The notes under the pieces were generated by a model. The model was not told where the DNA came from. It ran no database searches and saw nothing but the letters and a program-made list of their open reading frames with translations. A stretch of 64,000 nucleotides of DNA from Crotalaria pallida. Its lineage: Eukaryota > Streptophyta > Magnoliopsida > Fabales > Fabaceae. The position numbers and the translations under genes are program-made. The stretch covers positions 85,765,001-85,829,000 of the forward strand of contig CM075656.1 of NCBI GenBank assembly GCA_037953625.1, in the 5' to 3' direction. Below are positions 11,558-26,129 of this stretch, in pieces; position 1 is the stretch's first letter; each line of letters starts with the position of its first letter.

Positions 11558-14500
11558 ATGGCTGCTAACGACGACGTTTCATGCTGCGCCACCCAACTCA
11601 TCGACGGCGACGGCTCCTTCAACGTCTCCGGCCTCGATAACTTCATCAAATCAGTTAACCTCTCCTCTTGCGGCCTTTCCTACGCCGTCGTTGCTATCAT
11701 GGGCCCTCAGAGTAGCGGTAACTATTTTTTACCCCCCTCTCTTCCAATTTCACTTCTTTCTCTCGACTAACTTCACTCTTCAACTTCAACTTTCAATCTT
11801 TGTTTTTTTTTAAAAAAAAATCATGATTGAAGTTTTATTAAGTTACTGTGCTTTGATCCGTGGTGTTAGTAGCTTTTTATGAGCTTCTGTTTGTTGAATT
11901 TTAGTTTCTAGAAGTTCGATTATTATTATTATTATTTTTGCGTCCTTTCGTTGAATCATAAGCTGAACCCTTCAAATTAAGTGATTGCTCTTTAATGTTG
12001 AAGTTGCTTTGTACTTTTGCACTTTAGCATATTAATATTCATTTAGCTTGTGATCCTATTAGGGTGCAGTATGAACTTTTTTTTTTTTTTTTTGTGATTT
12101 CGAGTTAGAGTTAGGGGATTTTCTGAAATAGGGTTGAAGTAAGTAGGTCTAACAAAATTAAAATGTATTTATTCAAACTTTTTGAAAGATCTTTGAATTA
12201 ACTCGTGCTTTCTTAAATCCTAATATGAACCCTTCGAATGAAATAATTGAGGCAGCCTAAAAAAAAAAACTATTTATATTTTTCATTCGTATTGGAGAAC
12301 TACTATCCATTTCTGATTTTCCAATGTATCAATCAAATACAGTTTCTTTAGCTTTATTTTCTCTCTAATGGTATTGTGTGATCTGATCTTTTGTTTTTTT
12401 CGTCGTTTGAGCAGGGAAGAGCACTTTAATGAATCATCTTTTCCACACAACTTTCAGGGAGATGGATGCTTTCAGGGGAAGGTTGAATTTTTGAAATTAT
12501 TGTGCTATTATTTTTGGCAGAGAAAATAACAATGGGATGCGGGGGTGTAGGGTGGGGGAAGATAAGGAAATAGAGAAAGGATGAAAAACTGATGTCTTCA
12601 TCATTCTTATAGTCTAATATGTCTTAGTTTATGATAGACGAGTAATTGGATTATTTGGATATTATATTGTTGCAGATCTCAAACGACCAAGGGTATTTGG
12701 ATAGCCAATTGCGTAGGGATTGAGCCGCGCACAATTGCTATGGATTTAGAGGGCACTGATGGACGAGAGAGGGGCGAGGTGATAAATTCTGTATTAGAAG
12801 TTTTTCATCTCATGTTCTTTTTTACACAAACGGTATTTATCTATGCATAAGTCCTGTGGTCTGTGGATGATCACACCAGCTTGATGATTTATTATTATGG
12901 CGAAGAAAGAATTCTTGGAAGGTTTAATATGGATAGGGTTGTATTGAAAAAATACAAAGGTTTAATATTGGCCGGTCTGTGTTTTACTCTTCGCAAGGGA
13001 TCTACACACAATATGACTTTGGATTCTTATGGAGTATTTCTTGCAAATCAATTTTTGTTGTTTCTTGTTCCCCCAACTGTCCAAGCTTCTTCTTTGACAA
13101 ACCTCCGTGGAAATTCAAAGCTACATTATACTATTATGCACAATTCTTAGTATTATTATTTATGAATGAAAATTTTGTGCAGCTGTTATAAGAATCAATA
13201 TGCTGCCTATGTATCATACATGATCTCTATATATGTAGTTGACATCCTGAATTATATGCTAATTTTGCCCCTTAAAATCGGGTCCTAGCTTCACTTTACT
13301 GAAAACTGTTTTTCGTCTGTTTGTATTAATGCACATAGTGTACATATTTTATATTATTGGGCTGATCCCTCTCTTTGTTCCATGTATATCGAGCCTCACT
13401 TTTGTAATGTTTTCTTTTTCTTTTTTTAAATATAACTCTCAGGATGATACTGCTTTCGAGAAACAGAGTGCTCTTTTTGCTTTGGCAATATCAGATATTG
13501 TTCTGATAAACATGTAAGTGTATATTGCTTTACAATTGATTGAATGGATTATATTCTAGGGTGATTTTTGGAGTTGGGCATTATTATGTTAGGTTTTTGA
13601 AAAGTTAAAACGATCCACACCCAATCTTTTCGTGGAGTCTTTAGACACTATATTGCTTATGGGATGTCTAGGTGGTATTGCAAATCTTTAAGCTAACTTG
13701 GTGTATGCTTATAGCAAACTTGTTCAAGTAACTTACGTTTTGTAATAATTTTGCTTATTATCTACTTGTATAGGGTGGAACACAATGTATATGTTTTATA
13801 ATGGCAATATGGGGTGTGTAAAAGTTGATGTATGCATATATGTTATTTTCTAAATCATTTTCTATAGACATGTTCTTAGAAATTTGTCCAAATCTTATTT
13901 TTCCTTCGTTTCTTTGGTGTCAAATTAGTAGTCAGATTTGATCTGAAAGTAAAAAAGAACTGCTTCATGAGTTACGGGAGCTTACACTAGATTTATGCAG
14001 ACAAACTTCAATCCATTTCGGATGAACATTGAAGACGAGTGTGTTTGGTTAGGATTATCCGTTGAAATAAACACTTTCAATATCTTATCGTTTGTTTGGT
14101 AAGGATTTCTAAAAAACGTTTCTTAGAAAATAAATGTTTTTGGGAGAAGCTAAAATTTCTAGCTTCTGACAAAAATGATTCTAGAAAGAGAGGACAGAAA
14201 AGTTAGAACTTAGAATCACTTATCAAAGTTGTAACCAGCAAAAAACTGTTTCTGATTTTGCATAAATCACTTTTGTTAAAAGTGTTTTCGGAGAATCACT
14301 TTTTTCAAAGCCTAAACAAACACGCCTTTTATCTATTCACAGGTGGTGTCATGATATTGGTCGAGAACAAGCAGCCAATAAACCTCTTCTTAAAACAGTT
14401 TTTCAGGTAGTTTGCTGCCTTGAATTTGCCTCTGGTTGTTATTCAATATTTCAGTTTTCATACTTTGGTCTTTCTTTTATTTGTAGGTCATGATGCGTTT

Positions 14501-17500
14501 ATTCAGTCCCCGCAAGACAACATTACTTTTTGTTATACGTGATAGAACAAAGGTCACAACACTTGGTCCTTTTCTTTATAATGCACCCTCCTGTTCTATA
14601 CTTCTATTCAATGTTTTATCTTGTTTTTGGCTGCCTATGCAGACCCCTCTTGAAAATTTGGAGCCTATTCTAAGAGAAGATATTCAAAAGGTATTATTTC
14701 CATTTAATTTTTGACTTTTTTTTTTTTAAAAAAAAAAATTGTTTTGGTTTCTTCTTTTTCTTCATCCACATTTTTTTATCGTGATATGTTTATCTTTTTC
14801 CTTCCAGATTTGGGATGCAGTTCCAAAACCCCAAGCTCATAAACATACTCCTCTTAGTGATTTTTTTAATGTAAGATCTATCTATCTATGAATCTTTCTA
14901 TCTCCTTCCTTTTCACATGGCTCTGTTTATGTATATGATGCGGTATATGATTAATGACTCTTAAAATGAAGGTGGAAGTTACTGCTTTGTCAAACTATGA
15001 GGAGAAGGAGGAGAAGTTCAAAGAGGAGGTACGCTTTCCATGAAATAGTACATCACTTTTAAGAGTTTGTTCTTGACAGCTTTTTCCTCATTTTAGAGTA
15101 ATTTTTAGTTTCTATTGCTTTCAGACCTGGTAAGGGTTCTTCTGGTTGATAATTTTCTGCCCATAAATATATATAGGCAAATAATGAAATTTTGAAAACT
15201 CTACGTGGAACTTTTTCCATTTTGTGTTCATTCCCTTGTGGGCTATGGTATTGATAACAGTGGTACACTTTCTCATACAGGTTGCTCAATTACGGCAGCG
15301 TTTCTTCCATTCTATAGCACCTGGAGGTCTTGCTGGTGATCGGCGTGGTGTTGTGCCCGCTTCTGCTTTTTCTATTAGTGCACAGCAAATATGGAAAGTC
15401 ATACGGGAGAACAAAGATCTTGATCTTCCTGCTCATAAGGTTTCTTGTTATCTTACTTTTGGGTTGCAACTATTATATGGTTTTCTTATCGTTTTTCCTT
15501 TTTATTTAACAGGTAATGGTTGCAACTGTGCGTTGTGAAGAGATTGCTAATGAAAAACTTAGTCAGTTACGCTCCGATGAGGTGCTCATCCATATCTCCT
15601 CTATTGTATCCTTTAGAAAGTTGCATAAGTTGTTTATAAAATCAGTCTTCACATGAGTATATTACTATATTTTTACTTAGGGTTGGTTGGAGTTGGAAGA
15701 GGCTGTTCAATTAGGTCCAGTACGAGGTTTTGGGGAAAAGCTGAGCTCCATTATCGATACCTACCTTTCACAGTAAGTTCCAAATGCCGTTGGATCTTTA
15801 GTATTTAGGTCAAAGATAAATTTATGTTCAGCACCTACTTCGGTTTTGATGTGGGATAATATATGCTTTCAACAGATACGATGGAGAGGCTATCTTCTTT
15901 GACGAATCTGTCAGAAATGCAAAACGAAAGCAATTGGAGTCTAAGGCATTGGATGTAAGGCTGCCTGCTGCTACCTTTATATGGCTTTATTTCCAAGTTT
16001 AGTTTAATGGAATGAGGTTTTTAAACTGCAACAAAGCCAAAGAGGCTGTAACTGTGACGAAGCTTTCCAATCCCTGCATCAAAGTTTTTTTTAACAAATG
16101 GAATGAACAATGAATACAAGGGAAATAAAAAATTAAAAATGTAAGAATTACACAAGCTTTCAAAAAATGAGGAGCCGCACACACTAAATTCATTTAATAT
16201 ATTTTCTTGGGTCAACTTTTCAGCTTGTGTATCCTGCTTATACAACAATGCTAGGGCATCTGCGCTCTAAAGCTCTAGATGATTTTAAAACTAAGCTGGA
16301 GCAATCACTAAACAACGGAGAAGGTTTCGCTTCATCTGTTCGCACCTGGACTCAATCTATTATGCTTGAGTTTGACAAAGGATCTGCTGGTAATAGTCAC
16401 ATAGGACTCTTCTTCGTAGCATACACATTGTTACCTGTAACTTTGTATGCATATTCTAGAATTAGGTGATAATTGGGTCCCAATGCTAGCTTGAGTCTCC
16501 ATTTGCCTTTTGAATTTAAATTAGTGGTCATTTGGTACCCCTGCCTATACTGTTTTAACTTATACATTTTCCACTCCGGACTTATATGGGATGTGGATAT
16601 TTAAAATGGTGAAAAATTGTGACAATCACTAATATTTTGTAGGATTGAGATTCGGTTCTGCAAAGGATTACATGGTTTTAATTTCCAAATCCCAAAAGTC
16701 ATTCTCTGTCTGTGCAAAGGAAAAAAGCAGAACCTAATTAATATACCAAATCTTAATTTTAGTCCATAGTTCTGATGGATTTAAAGGCAATTGCATATGA
16801 CTATGATTAGGAGAAAATACAAGAGTGTTTCTGAGAATGCAATTACTGTGATACCATTGATATATTCTATTACTGGAGAGTTTATCGAGTATGGCTGGTC
16901 TCACCAAATTTATGAAGAGGTTAGATTCACAGTGTAGTGAGTTATAAGAAGAAAAAGTGCTTACAAGGATGCATATTACTCTGACACCGTTGATTTATCC
17001 TATTATTCATGGAGAGTTTTTTGGGTATATTTCACCAAAAAAAAAAAAAATCAAGAGAGTATATTTAAAATTTGACTTTTAGACTCGGTATAGTTACAAA
17101 ACTAATTATTTAATCTCAAAGCAGACTCTCTAGGATTTTATTTTTTTTAAATTACTGTTTTTATTTTCATAGATCTAGAAAGTCTGGCTTTCTGTACTTT
17201 TTAATGGGCTTCTTATATTTATTGACATAAATAAAGGGAAACGTAGAACATTACTTAGAGGTTTGACTTCTGCTCAGTGCACTTCTCAGGATGCATCTCA
17301 CTAGTACATCTATCTGACTATGTTTCCATTTGCTTGTTCTAGAGGCGTATATTCTATCTTGTCTGGATTAACTTGTAATGGATTCTCTGTTTGTTCTCAG
17401 TCATCATGCAACTTTTTTTTTTTTTTTTTTTTTAAATAATCAGTAAAATGCTTCATCCTATTTTTGGCTTATTTAATGCTATTTGCATTTCCAGATGCTG

Positions 17501-20500
17501 CTGTAAGACAGGCTGATTGGAGTGCTTCAAAAGTGCGTGACAAAGTTCGTCGGGATATTGATTCGCATGCTTCATCTGTACGCAGTGAAAAATTAACAGG
17601 GATAACGACTAACTTTGAGGTAATATTGTTGTTGTGACTACAGAGGAGAATAATTGGTTGAGCTGAGTGATGTTAAATTGATGCTTGCAATATCTCCGTC
17701 AACCGCTAAAACAGAAGTGTCTTTTGCAGAAACAACTCGCCAAGGCGTTGAATGAGCCTGTTGAGTCCCTCTTTGAAGCAGGTGGAAAGGACACCTGGCT
17801 TTCAATAAGAAAACTTCTTAACCGTGAGACTGAAGTTGCTGTATCAGAATTTTTAACTTCCATTGTTGGTTTTGAGCTGGATGAAGAAACAGTTGAAAGA
17901 ATGCAACTGAGCTTAAGGGACTATGCAAGAAAACTGGTGGAGAATAAAGCAAGAGAAGAAGCTGGGAAGATTCTGATTCACATGAAAGATAGGTAAGGGT
18001 ATTGTAAAGATAGCTTTTGTCTATATTTGGTATATTTGGTGAGTCTTGAGTTTGTATTTAAAATGTGCTTTAAAAATTAATATATTATTGACAATTTGGA
18101 ACTTGAGACTTGAGAGTAGATAGTGCAGAAACAAGTCATGACGCTTTTCTATTTTTTATTCATTGATGTCTGGTTGGAGTAGAATGCACAAATTTTCAAG
18201 CAGAAGTTTCTGCATGTTACTGTCATGAATCTGAGTTGCCATGGCATTTAACTATGTTTTGCTTCTGATTAAAGGGGTAGCAAAAGACATATGAAAACAG
18301 AGGAGATACCATTTAAAAGACCTTGCTTTAAATGGTTTTACTGAAATTTAGTTTTTGACAAAGCCCAGCAGCGCTAATTGATCTGTGTAGTTGATCCCAC
18401 CTCGTGGGATGAGTCAATGTTGTTATTGTTGTTGTTTGTTTCCATTACTTTGTTTTGGAGGATGCCTTTACCGTATTTCTACTTTTCTGTTGTGATGAAA
18501 GAAATGCACACTTCTAGATATTTGAAATTCAGATTTTGGTTTTGGGTTGCTCACTGATTTTTCTAATGACTTTCAGGTTCTCGACAATGTTCAATCATGA
18601 CAATGATTCACTGCCTAGGGTTTGGACAGGGAAGGAAGATATTAGAGCTATTACAAGGGATGCTCGCTCCGCGGTAATGATAGCAACTTCAATCATTACT
18701 TTTCAGATCGCTATACTTGAAATTACATTGAAAATTACGCTTTATTTTAACACCGTGTAAAATGTATTCTGCTATGTATCAGTCGCTGAAGCTTCTATCA
18801 GATATGACTGCTATACGCTTGGATGAGAAGCCAGATCGTATTGAAAGCGTACTTCGTTCAGCTCTCCTAGATAAAAATATTGTTGCAACATCTTCACAAT
18901 ATGCAAGTAGAGAAGCTTCTGTGGATCCACTGGCTTCGAGCACATGGGACGAGGTAGTATATAGTGATATTTGTGATTCCCTTGATAATGTAGTAGTCAA
19001 AATTACTATATTTGAGAATCTGTTAAATAAATGTAGGTTTCCCCTCAAGATGTACTTATCACTCCAGTGCAATGCAAGTCTTTGTGGAGACAATTCCAGG
19101 GAGAAACTGAGTATACAGTTACCCAAGCTATTTCTGCTCAGGTAAAATCATTAGATAATATTCATGCGATCATGCAATTTATAATCTTGCATAAGGCGGA
19201 CACGGATTTTCTCAAAACCCAAACAGTTCATGTTGTATGCATTGGTTATCGGAGTTGCATCTGTAATTAAATGTTATATTTATTGCATTTTGGTTCTAAT
19301 GTTATACTTATCTAACACTTTCAGAATTCAGAAAACCTTGTAATTTTCAAATGCCTTTACGGATATGTATATGCAGCAAATGGTAGGAGATGGAAATACA
19401 TCATCCTGTATTCAAACATAAGGACTGAAATGCAATAAATACAGCCATTCAATATGGATGTAACTCCAGTAACCCATGAAATCTCGGTGACTAGTTGGCT
19501 TTGTGGAGGATTCTTGTATTGTTACCTTGCATGCCAGATTGATTGATAAACTTCCATAGATTACTGATATTGAAGGCCTCATAAATAAAACGTTTAGGGA
19601 AATTTTCTTTAGATGAATAACAATCAGTCATGTTAATCATATTGTCTCCTGGGCTTTAATTCTTCTGCACCTTCAGAAGAATTAAAACCAGTTCAGTGAG
19701 CTTGTTGCTTGCCAGGACTATGAAAATGGTGTTTGCTCCTAGATTTTGCTTCTTCTTTTTTTTTAAAAAAAAAAAATTAATTTTGTATTTTGTGATCCAT
19801 TTGTACTATCTTGCTGCAGTTTCTAAGACAATGGCATTCATGTCCTTTCTCTTAGCCCCATCACTTATCTTATTCAAACATATTGACAAAGGCGTTATTT
19901 CCTTTTTTGTTGTTGTGGGTTCAGGAGGCCTACAAGCGGAGTAACAATTGGTTACCTCCTCCATGGGCGCTAGTGGCAATGGTTGTGCTGGGTTTTAATG
20001 AATTTATGCTTCTTCTAAAGTAAGTATTACTTTATAAATTCTTTAACTGAGTTTATTCATTATCGTTATGATGATTATTGTTGTTACTGATTTTATTGCC
20101 CTCAGTTTGATAATAACATTTGCTGACTTCATTCATTTGTGAAACAGAAATCCTCTATACCTCTTGTTTATATTCGTTGCCTATCTACTTGGAAAAGCCA
20201 TTTGGGTACAAATGGACATAGCTGGAGAGTTTCAACATGGCGTTGTGAGTATGAGTTGTCTTTTTTCTTTTACTTGCTACTAGTTCTGGTCATTGGATGC
20301 TCATAAGTAGAGTGGTAGGAATTACTAGTTCAAACTTCAAATATACTTATGTCCCATATTTACTTAGTTTTGTTGGAAGGGAATTGTAAAAGTAGCAATG
20401 ATAAATATAGCATGAGAAGGGCTGGTTGAAACATGAATGAAGTCAGCTACCAAGGTGACCAACTCCATCTGATTTTTTTGCCTACATGTGCATATTTTGT

Positions 20501-20800
20501 TTGCAGTTGCCTGGACTTCTATCCCTATCAACAAGATTTCTTCCCACAATTATGAACCTTCTTAAACGTCTTGCTGAAGAAGCTCAGGGCAATCCAACAA
20601 ATGAAGGAACTGAGCAAAATAGTTCAGCTACTCAGATATACAGAAATCAAGTGCAAAAACCGGATTTAGCATCAACCTCAATCACCACCAATTCGTCCTT
20701 ATCCAGTGTTGGCTCAACTAGCGGTGATAACGAATCCTCCTCATCCACGAACTTGTCTCAGAGACGAAGAGCAAATGTTGCAGAAGCTGATTTTTCGTGA
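11558..20800 (+). CDS. RHD3: RHD3-type (atlastin-like) ER membrane-fusion GTPase, 22 exons
   Basis: RHD3 is a dynamin-like GTPase that fuses ER tubules. Exons: 11558-11717, 12415-12481, 12676-12778, 13443-13513, 14343-14406, 14487-14552, 14643-14690, 14808-14870, 14972-15028, 15281-15439, 15513-15581, 15681-15772, 15876-15954, 16224-16389, 17495-17619, 17730-17992, 18577-18673, 18783-18953, 19037-19141, 19925-20019, 20148-20244, 20507-20800. All junctions are GT-AG and in phase, giving 836 aa. The GTPase domain has P-loop GPQSSGKS at 49-56, DLEG at 99-102 and the RD guanine motif at 173-174. A long helical middle domain is followed by two adjacent membrane segments (~690-707 and ~708-727) separated by N-P, the usual hairpin. 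The tail is Ser/Thr/Asn-rich and ends in a basic patch (RRR). The ATG at 11558 is the first in frame. Plants have several RHD3-like paralogues, and I cannot say which this is. Confidence 0.96.
14038..14328. mobile_element. MITE with GTGTTTG...CAAACAC ends in RHD3 intron
   Basis: The left end reads GTGTTTGGTTAGG and the right end CCTAAACAAACAC, an inverted repeat. Internal inverted phrases (AGAAGCTAAAA and similar) also occur. The layout fits a hAT-type MITE in the fourth RHD3 intron. I found no clear target duplication. Confidence 0.5.
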
Positions 20801-22279
20801 TAATTTACTTTGAAGACGGTTGGCATCCGAATAGGACATGCACCAGTTACAACAGTTTTGTATCACCACAATAGTATTTTGCTTTTCTTATTACCCATCG
20901 TTTCTATTACCCTGTAATGTGTAAATTATTTGATTACATGAAGGGGAGGGACCCCTATTTGGGTTCTGCCACTTAAAATATTATCGCTGTTCAATAGTGA
21001 CGGAACAATATTATTGTTAACTAATTTACCTTTTCTTTTTAGCAACTTTGAAAGTATTTTTATGATAGTCTTCAGTGAGAATTCATTCTGCGAAGGGCCA
21101 ATTTTATCACAGCCTATTTGCTTCGCTACCACCAACCAAGCAAACACAAAAATGCTGCACTAATTTTAGTTAGAAGTAATAAAATCATAGTTGAATCACC
21201 TAACCTGCAAATCAGACCAGAGAGGTTGAAATTTACTTTTTGAATCACATTTTGCTTACTGCATCAATTTCTTTTAAATTTTGCTACTGTTATTATATTA
21301 AAAATAATCATCTGGCACCCAAGAAAATTTCCCTCTCCATTAACGAAGCCCCCAATCCCTCGCCACCTTTCACTCGCACACCAGAAGAACTACCCATTTG
21401 ATCCCTTGTTCCATTGGGCTGAGATTTTCTTATGGAGAGTGCGAAAAAGATAAATGAAGATAAGGAATCTAAAGGGAGGGAGCCTAGACAATATAATTAA
21501 GTTGATTTTTATTTTAAATAAACATTGACGTTAAGTTTTGTTGTAATTATTATTTTTATTCTTCCTTTCATGATATCGATTGGTTTGTTCCAAGTTTTCT
21601 TTATATTTGAAAGCCAACTTAAGATGTCAATCTAAATCTTCACCCACCACCATCATTTGAGCAGATTCAAATAAATGTTTCCATGCTAAGAATAAAAGGA
21701 TAACTTTATTATTCGTAAATTGGTGTAAATTACTCCTACCAATTACATGACCACATAAATGGGCTAAGACTGATAACAACGGTCTCAAGTGCCTCGTCTA
21801 ATATTAAAGAAAAGAAATACATAATCATCTTGTGGTTGTAACAATTATATTTACTCATCAACTGCAGTTAGATCTTCTCCACACTCACTTAATAGGAATG
21901 GTATTTTCTTTCCCTGCTGAGAGGCACATGACAGACCATGCAAAGGAAAAGTAACATGGATTAGTTTATTCCTACACTGTTAATTCGTTAAATGAAGCAC
22001 CAAACATCAACATGAAGTGAGTACTCTATCATACCAACAAAAGAACATACCTATTTGAACTCCCTTTCTAGAGGCGAATTGGCTTTGCCTGCCTGGAAAA
22101 GGCAAGTGTGGTTGTGTTGTGTTCATTATAAATTTCTGGGGAAAGATAAATTGATGAAGAACGCCGGCATGAAAGTATTAGTATTGGAAACTTTTCAGCA
22201 TCAATTACAATTTGTCAATGTAAAAAGAACATTTTCTCTTGAAATTATGGAATTGAAGCTAAGGACTTACTATGCAATT
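20801..22279. other. RHD3 3' UTR and convergent intergenic region
   Basis: The 3' ends of the RHD3-like and HAD genes face each other here. Only AT-rich sequence and short spurious reading frames are present. Confidence 0.6.
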
Positions 22280-25200
22280 TTATGGTTGTTGCTTCTTGCA
22301 AAGATTGCGTAATTTAGATATTGTTAGATCTGCACCTCCAAACCCATCCACTGTAGCATTTGCCAATGGGAACTCAGCTCTAGATGTCAAACTACAGGAA
22401 ACAATTAAAAATAAGCAACATTTCTAAGATACACCAATTAAAAAAAGAAAAGAATATTAAGGAAATAAAGCCATGCAGTAGGGTAGCGATTTTATTGTGT
22501 GTGTGGATAAAACAGTGTAATTGAACCCATCCATTACATCCTCATTGAACTTCCAAGTTCCGAGAACAAAGAAGTCACCTGCTCCGTAAAACAACACACG
22601 GCATGCCCACTTGTTGAGCTCCAGCAACTCCAGATTGGCTTCCCGCAACGAGGACACAATTGCGGAAAGGTATCCCAGCATATTCGGCTCCAGCACGTAG
22701 CGCAGCCACAATCTTATCTAGACTGGACAGATGGTCAACAAATTAAACAATAGTTGACCGTGTAATTAAATTCCAAGTGAATGATAAATTTGACAATTGA
22801 TGAGCAGCCAAATGTTAATATATGTTCTTAAGCACATGTTCCAGTGAGGATAAAAACATACTGTTACTGAGTTGATAGATAAAGATAGTTCAATATGCCT
22901 AAAGAAATCTTCAGAGCTTAAGAAGCCACACCTTTTACACTCCTAATCAAAATACTTGATTGAATACAAAATCATATATGAAAGAGGGGAATTAAACATG
23001 AAAAACCTTTCAGATATTTTGCTGAAGTTAGTAGAGACAAAAGAACCAACCTTTCAGATAAGCTGGTATCAATCTCCACACTCAACTTTAGCATGGATGC
23101 TACCTCCTTTGCCAACCTTTGTCTCTCAGCAGAAGCTAGTCAAAATGGTAGCAACAAAAACCTTAGCAAATACTAATGCTTGCATTAAACAGGCATGCAT
23201 GAGGGGACAACATCAAATAATGACCAACCAGAAAAGTATGTACCTGCTCTTTTGGCTTCCTTGGCAAGCTGCTCATCCAAACCAGAAGAAATGACCTTTC
23301 CTGAGACAAGTTGGCCATATAAACTTTGCTCAACCTCCTTATTCCCCACAACAATTACCTTTGTGTTTCTATCATTGCCAAGCTTTTCCATTATAGTGCT
23401 AACATTTTAAATAAAGGAAACATTAGTTTACTCACACTGGCAGCTAAACAAGCATCAGACATTTAGATTGTGAATCTCAGGGCTCTCAATAATTTAAGCT
23501 TTTATAGAGCTCAACGAACATTCATTTTATGAAAATAGAAAGATTTCGTAAGCAAATCAGCAAGCTGAGTTTCCGAATGATTGAGAATAACCATACATAG
23601 TGTACTCAAAATCATCATATTGTTTTAGTTAGTGACATTGCAAAACTTTGTAAATGACTAGGAGTACCTGGCAATATTATCACCACTTTTATTGTAGGCT
23701 GTTAATATTACCACTGGAATTCCTTCATTATATGCATCATCAATAAATCTGTCAATGGAGACAATTGCTTGATTGTAAGGAATACAAACAAATTAAAGTT
23801 CCTAATTAGTAAACACCAAATAGAATTATAAGGGAAAATATGCCAAGACCAAAACTATCCTCATTCCTAGGTCTAGAACAAATAATCACGTGCGGTAATA
23901 AAATCCACTAGAACAACTAAGACTCAAAAAGTAACTATATTGTGAGAGTTAGCCTTGGAATGAAAACTTAATAGAGATACATTCATGTTTAAAAAGATTT
24001 CTCTCCTTAACTAATGTACATGTTGCTCTCTTTAATGGCAATGAAAAAAATACCTCTCCTTAAAAGATAAGAAAACACATGACACATAAAATCATATTCA
24101 ATGATGTAAGATAACTCACTGTTCAACACCAGGTCGAAAAGGTAGATTTTTTGACATCACAAACTCTTCCAAAGCTTTATCCTGTCAATATATGATAAAG
24201 AGTTAAATAGGATGCTTTAAGTATTCTGAGCACCATTTTTGGGAAGGAATATTAGCTTACTTGACTATACCTTGGACTTCAATATCAAGAAAGAATCAAC
24301 CACATCAGTAATTCATAATATCATTTCAACTAATGACAGATCAGTGTAGAATACAGGGGTAAGAAGTTTTGCCAAAAAAGATCAGATATCCCTTCCTAAA
24401 CAATTATAGTATTATTAGTTAACCATTCATCAAGATCAAGTGTAAGTAAGTGCGACACCTTTTCCTGCAAAACACTCTTTATGAACTTTTCCTTCTCGTT
24501 TGTGGGCAATGAAGTGGGCCACCCAATCTGCATGTTAGAGACAATGATAGAAGAACATGCCTTAACAAATATTTAGAATGAATTCAACTACTGAAAGCTC
24601 CCAATAAACCTGTTTTTACTACTTTTACCCCCTTTTCTTCTCTAAATGAGAGATGAACAACTTACTCGGTTAAAAAATAAAAATAGCATCTTTTCCTCAT
24701 CTCCGGCGCTTCTCCTGAAAAGTTGTTACAAACTGGTTTACAAGCAACATAGATGTCCATTCATATTGATTTGCAGCACTCAAGAGTCAAGACATTCCGA
24801 CTTCAAGGCAATGTTTGGACTGGGATAGAAAGGAAATGGGACATGATGGAAAAGATTCCTATACCACTATTTTTCTTCCCTCCCAATTTGGCAGGTCTAG
24901 GATGAAATTAGATGGAATCAATTTATTATTCAGTTCACTCAATTCCACTCCATTTCATCATAAAATATACAAAAATGATAATGCAGCTATGTTCTATTTC
25001 ACCCCATTTCACTCCATCCCATTCTATTCCATCCATCATTGAATATATAAACATAGCATTTGCGATGAAAAGATGCTTAAATGAAATTCAATGCATTTAC
25101 ATGAAGGTGGGTATGGCATCTCGCCACATTTTCCATTGGAAGAGAAAAACACACTAGTAATCTAATCTAATAGTATAATAGTCTAATAAATGCATGCAAT

Positions 25201-26129
25201 AGAACAACCTATAATCTAACAATCTATGAGATATATCAGCCTACGAAAATCAGCCTACACCACATGATAGTGACACGCTTCACTTGTTAACATAACATTG
25301 GTAAGCAAAGCATTACTTTGTGACACATGCCACTTTCCTTTTGATATAGGCTGGTTTGTAAGCTGATTTCTATGCTGCTATAAAATTTTTCATAATCTAA
25401 TAGAATTACCAAAAAAATGTGTGTGTATATATATAAAGTAATAATCTAATCTAACAAATAAATAAAATAAATACAAGCATAAGCAATAGAACAATCTATA
25501 ATGTTATAATCTAATCTAACAGTGGATAAATAAATAAATGAAACAAAAACAAAGACCTACCTTAAAAGATCAGAATAGATAGGTTCAGTCCAGTTTGCAC
25601 AATCAAGACCAAGCTTTTCAAATGCTGCAACTCACAGTAGAACAAAACAAACAACTAAGCTTTTCTTACATTGCAAAACAGCCATAGTTATATAGAATAT
25701 GAAGCATTGCATATTCAATTGGGTTATACCTGAATTGAAGGCTTGTCGATTTCCCAAACGATATGCATCAAACAAAACCCTAACAAAAAATAATAAATAA
25801 AACAGTTAAAACGAAATAACAAGTGAGAACTAAAGAAGAAGAATGAATGAATGAATGAATTACCCGTCGACTTCGAGAAGGAGAGCGAGGTCTTGAGAAT
25901 TGTTGTCGTTGTGTTGAGTGGGAACAGAGCAAAACGAGGAGAAGCGCGAAGAAGAAGAAGGTTTGGAGTGAAGAATGGAGAGAGTTGGAGGGAGAAGAGA
26001 GGAGGTTGGGAATGGATGAGAAATGGAGGGAAGAAGGTGGTAGGGTGAGAATCCGAAATTGAAAGAGAATGGAAGACGCACACCAAGTGTTTGAACTATT
26101 GAGCATGAGGCTAATCTTGTTTCGATCAT
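22280..26129 (-). CDS. Plastid-targeted HAD-like hydrolase family protein
   Basis: Resembles the plant HAD-superfamily group typified by Arabidopsis At5g45170 (recalled, not searched). Exons from the 5' end: 25864-26129, 25730-25779, 25561-25624, 24666-24714, 24459-24527, 24120-24181, 23668-23748, 23244-23398, 23051-23135, 22579-22722, 22280-22391. All are GT-AG and in phase, giving 378 aa. The first ~80 residues are Ser/Pro/Phe-rich and basic, as in a chloroplast transit peptide. Motif I reads LLEVDGVLFD (Glu86-Val-Asp88), so the usual nucleophilic Asp is Glu. Motif II is VVILTAYNKSG. The C-terminal half has the VLVAGSQSGVAGAQQVGMP stretch that supplies motif IV-like residues. Phosphatase activity is doubtful and the role unknown. 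The start is the first ATG; an upstream GTG is ignored. A Mutator-like element begins 85 bp upstream. Confidence 0.92.
24806..25046. mobile_element. Possible decayed hAT-type MITE in HAD intron
   Basis: It starts ATGTTTGGACTGGGATAG and is full of CCATTTCA/CCATTCCA phrases, as in the element at 52862-53137. The right end is not clear. Confidence 0.35.

Noticed and set aside
22457..22711. 84-codon frame overlapping the tenth HAD exon
   Set aside because: It is the wrong frame of exon 22579-22722 read through the donor; the spliced frame continues at 22391.
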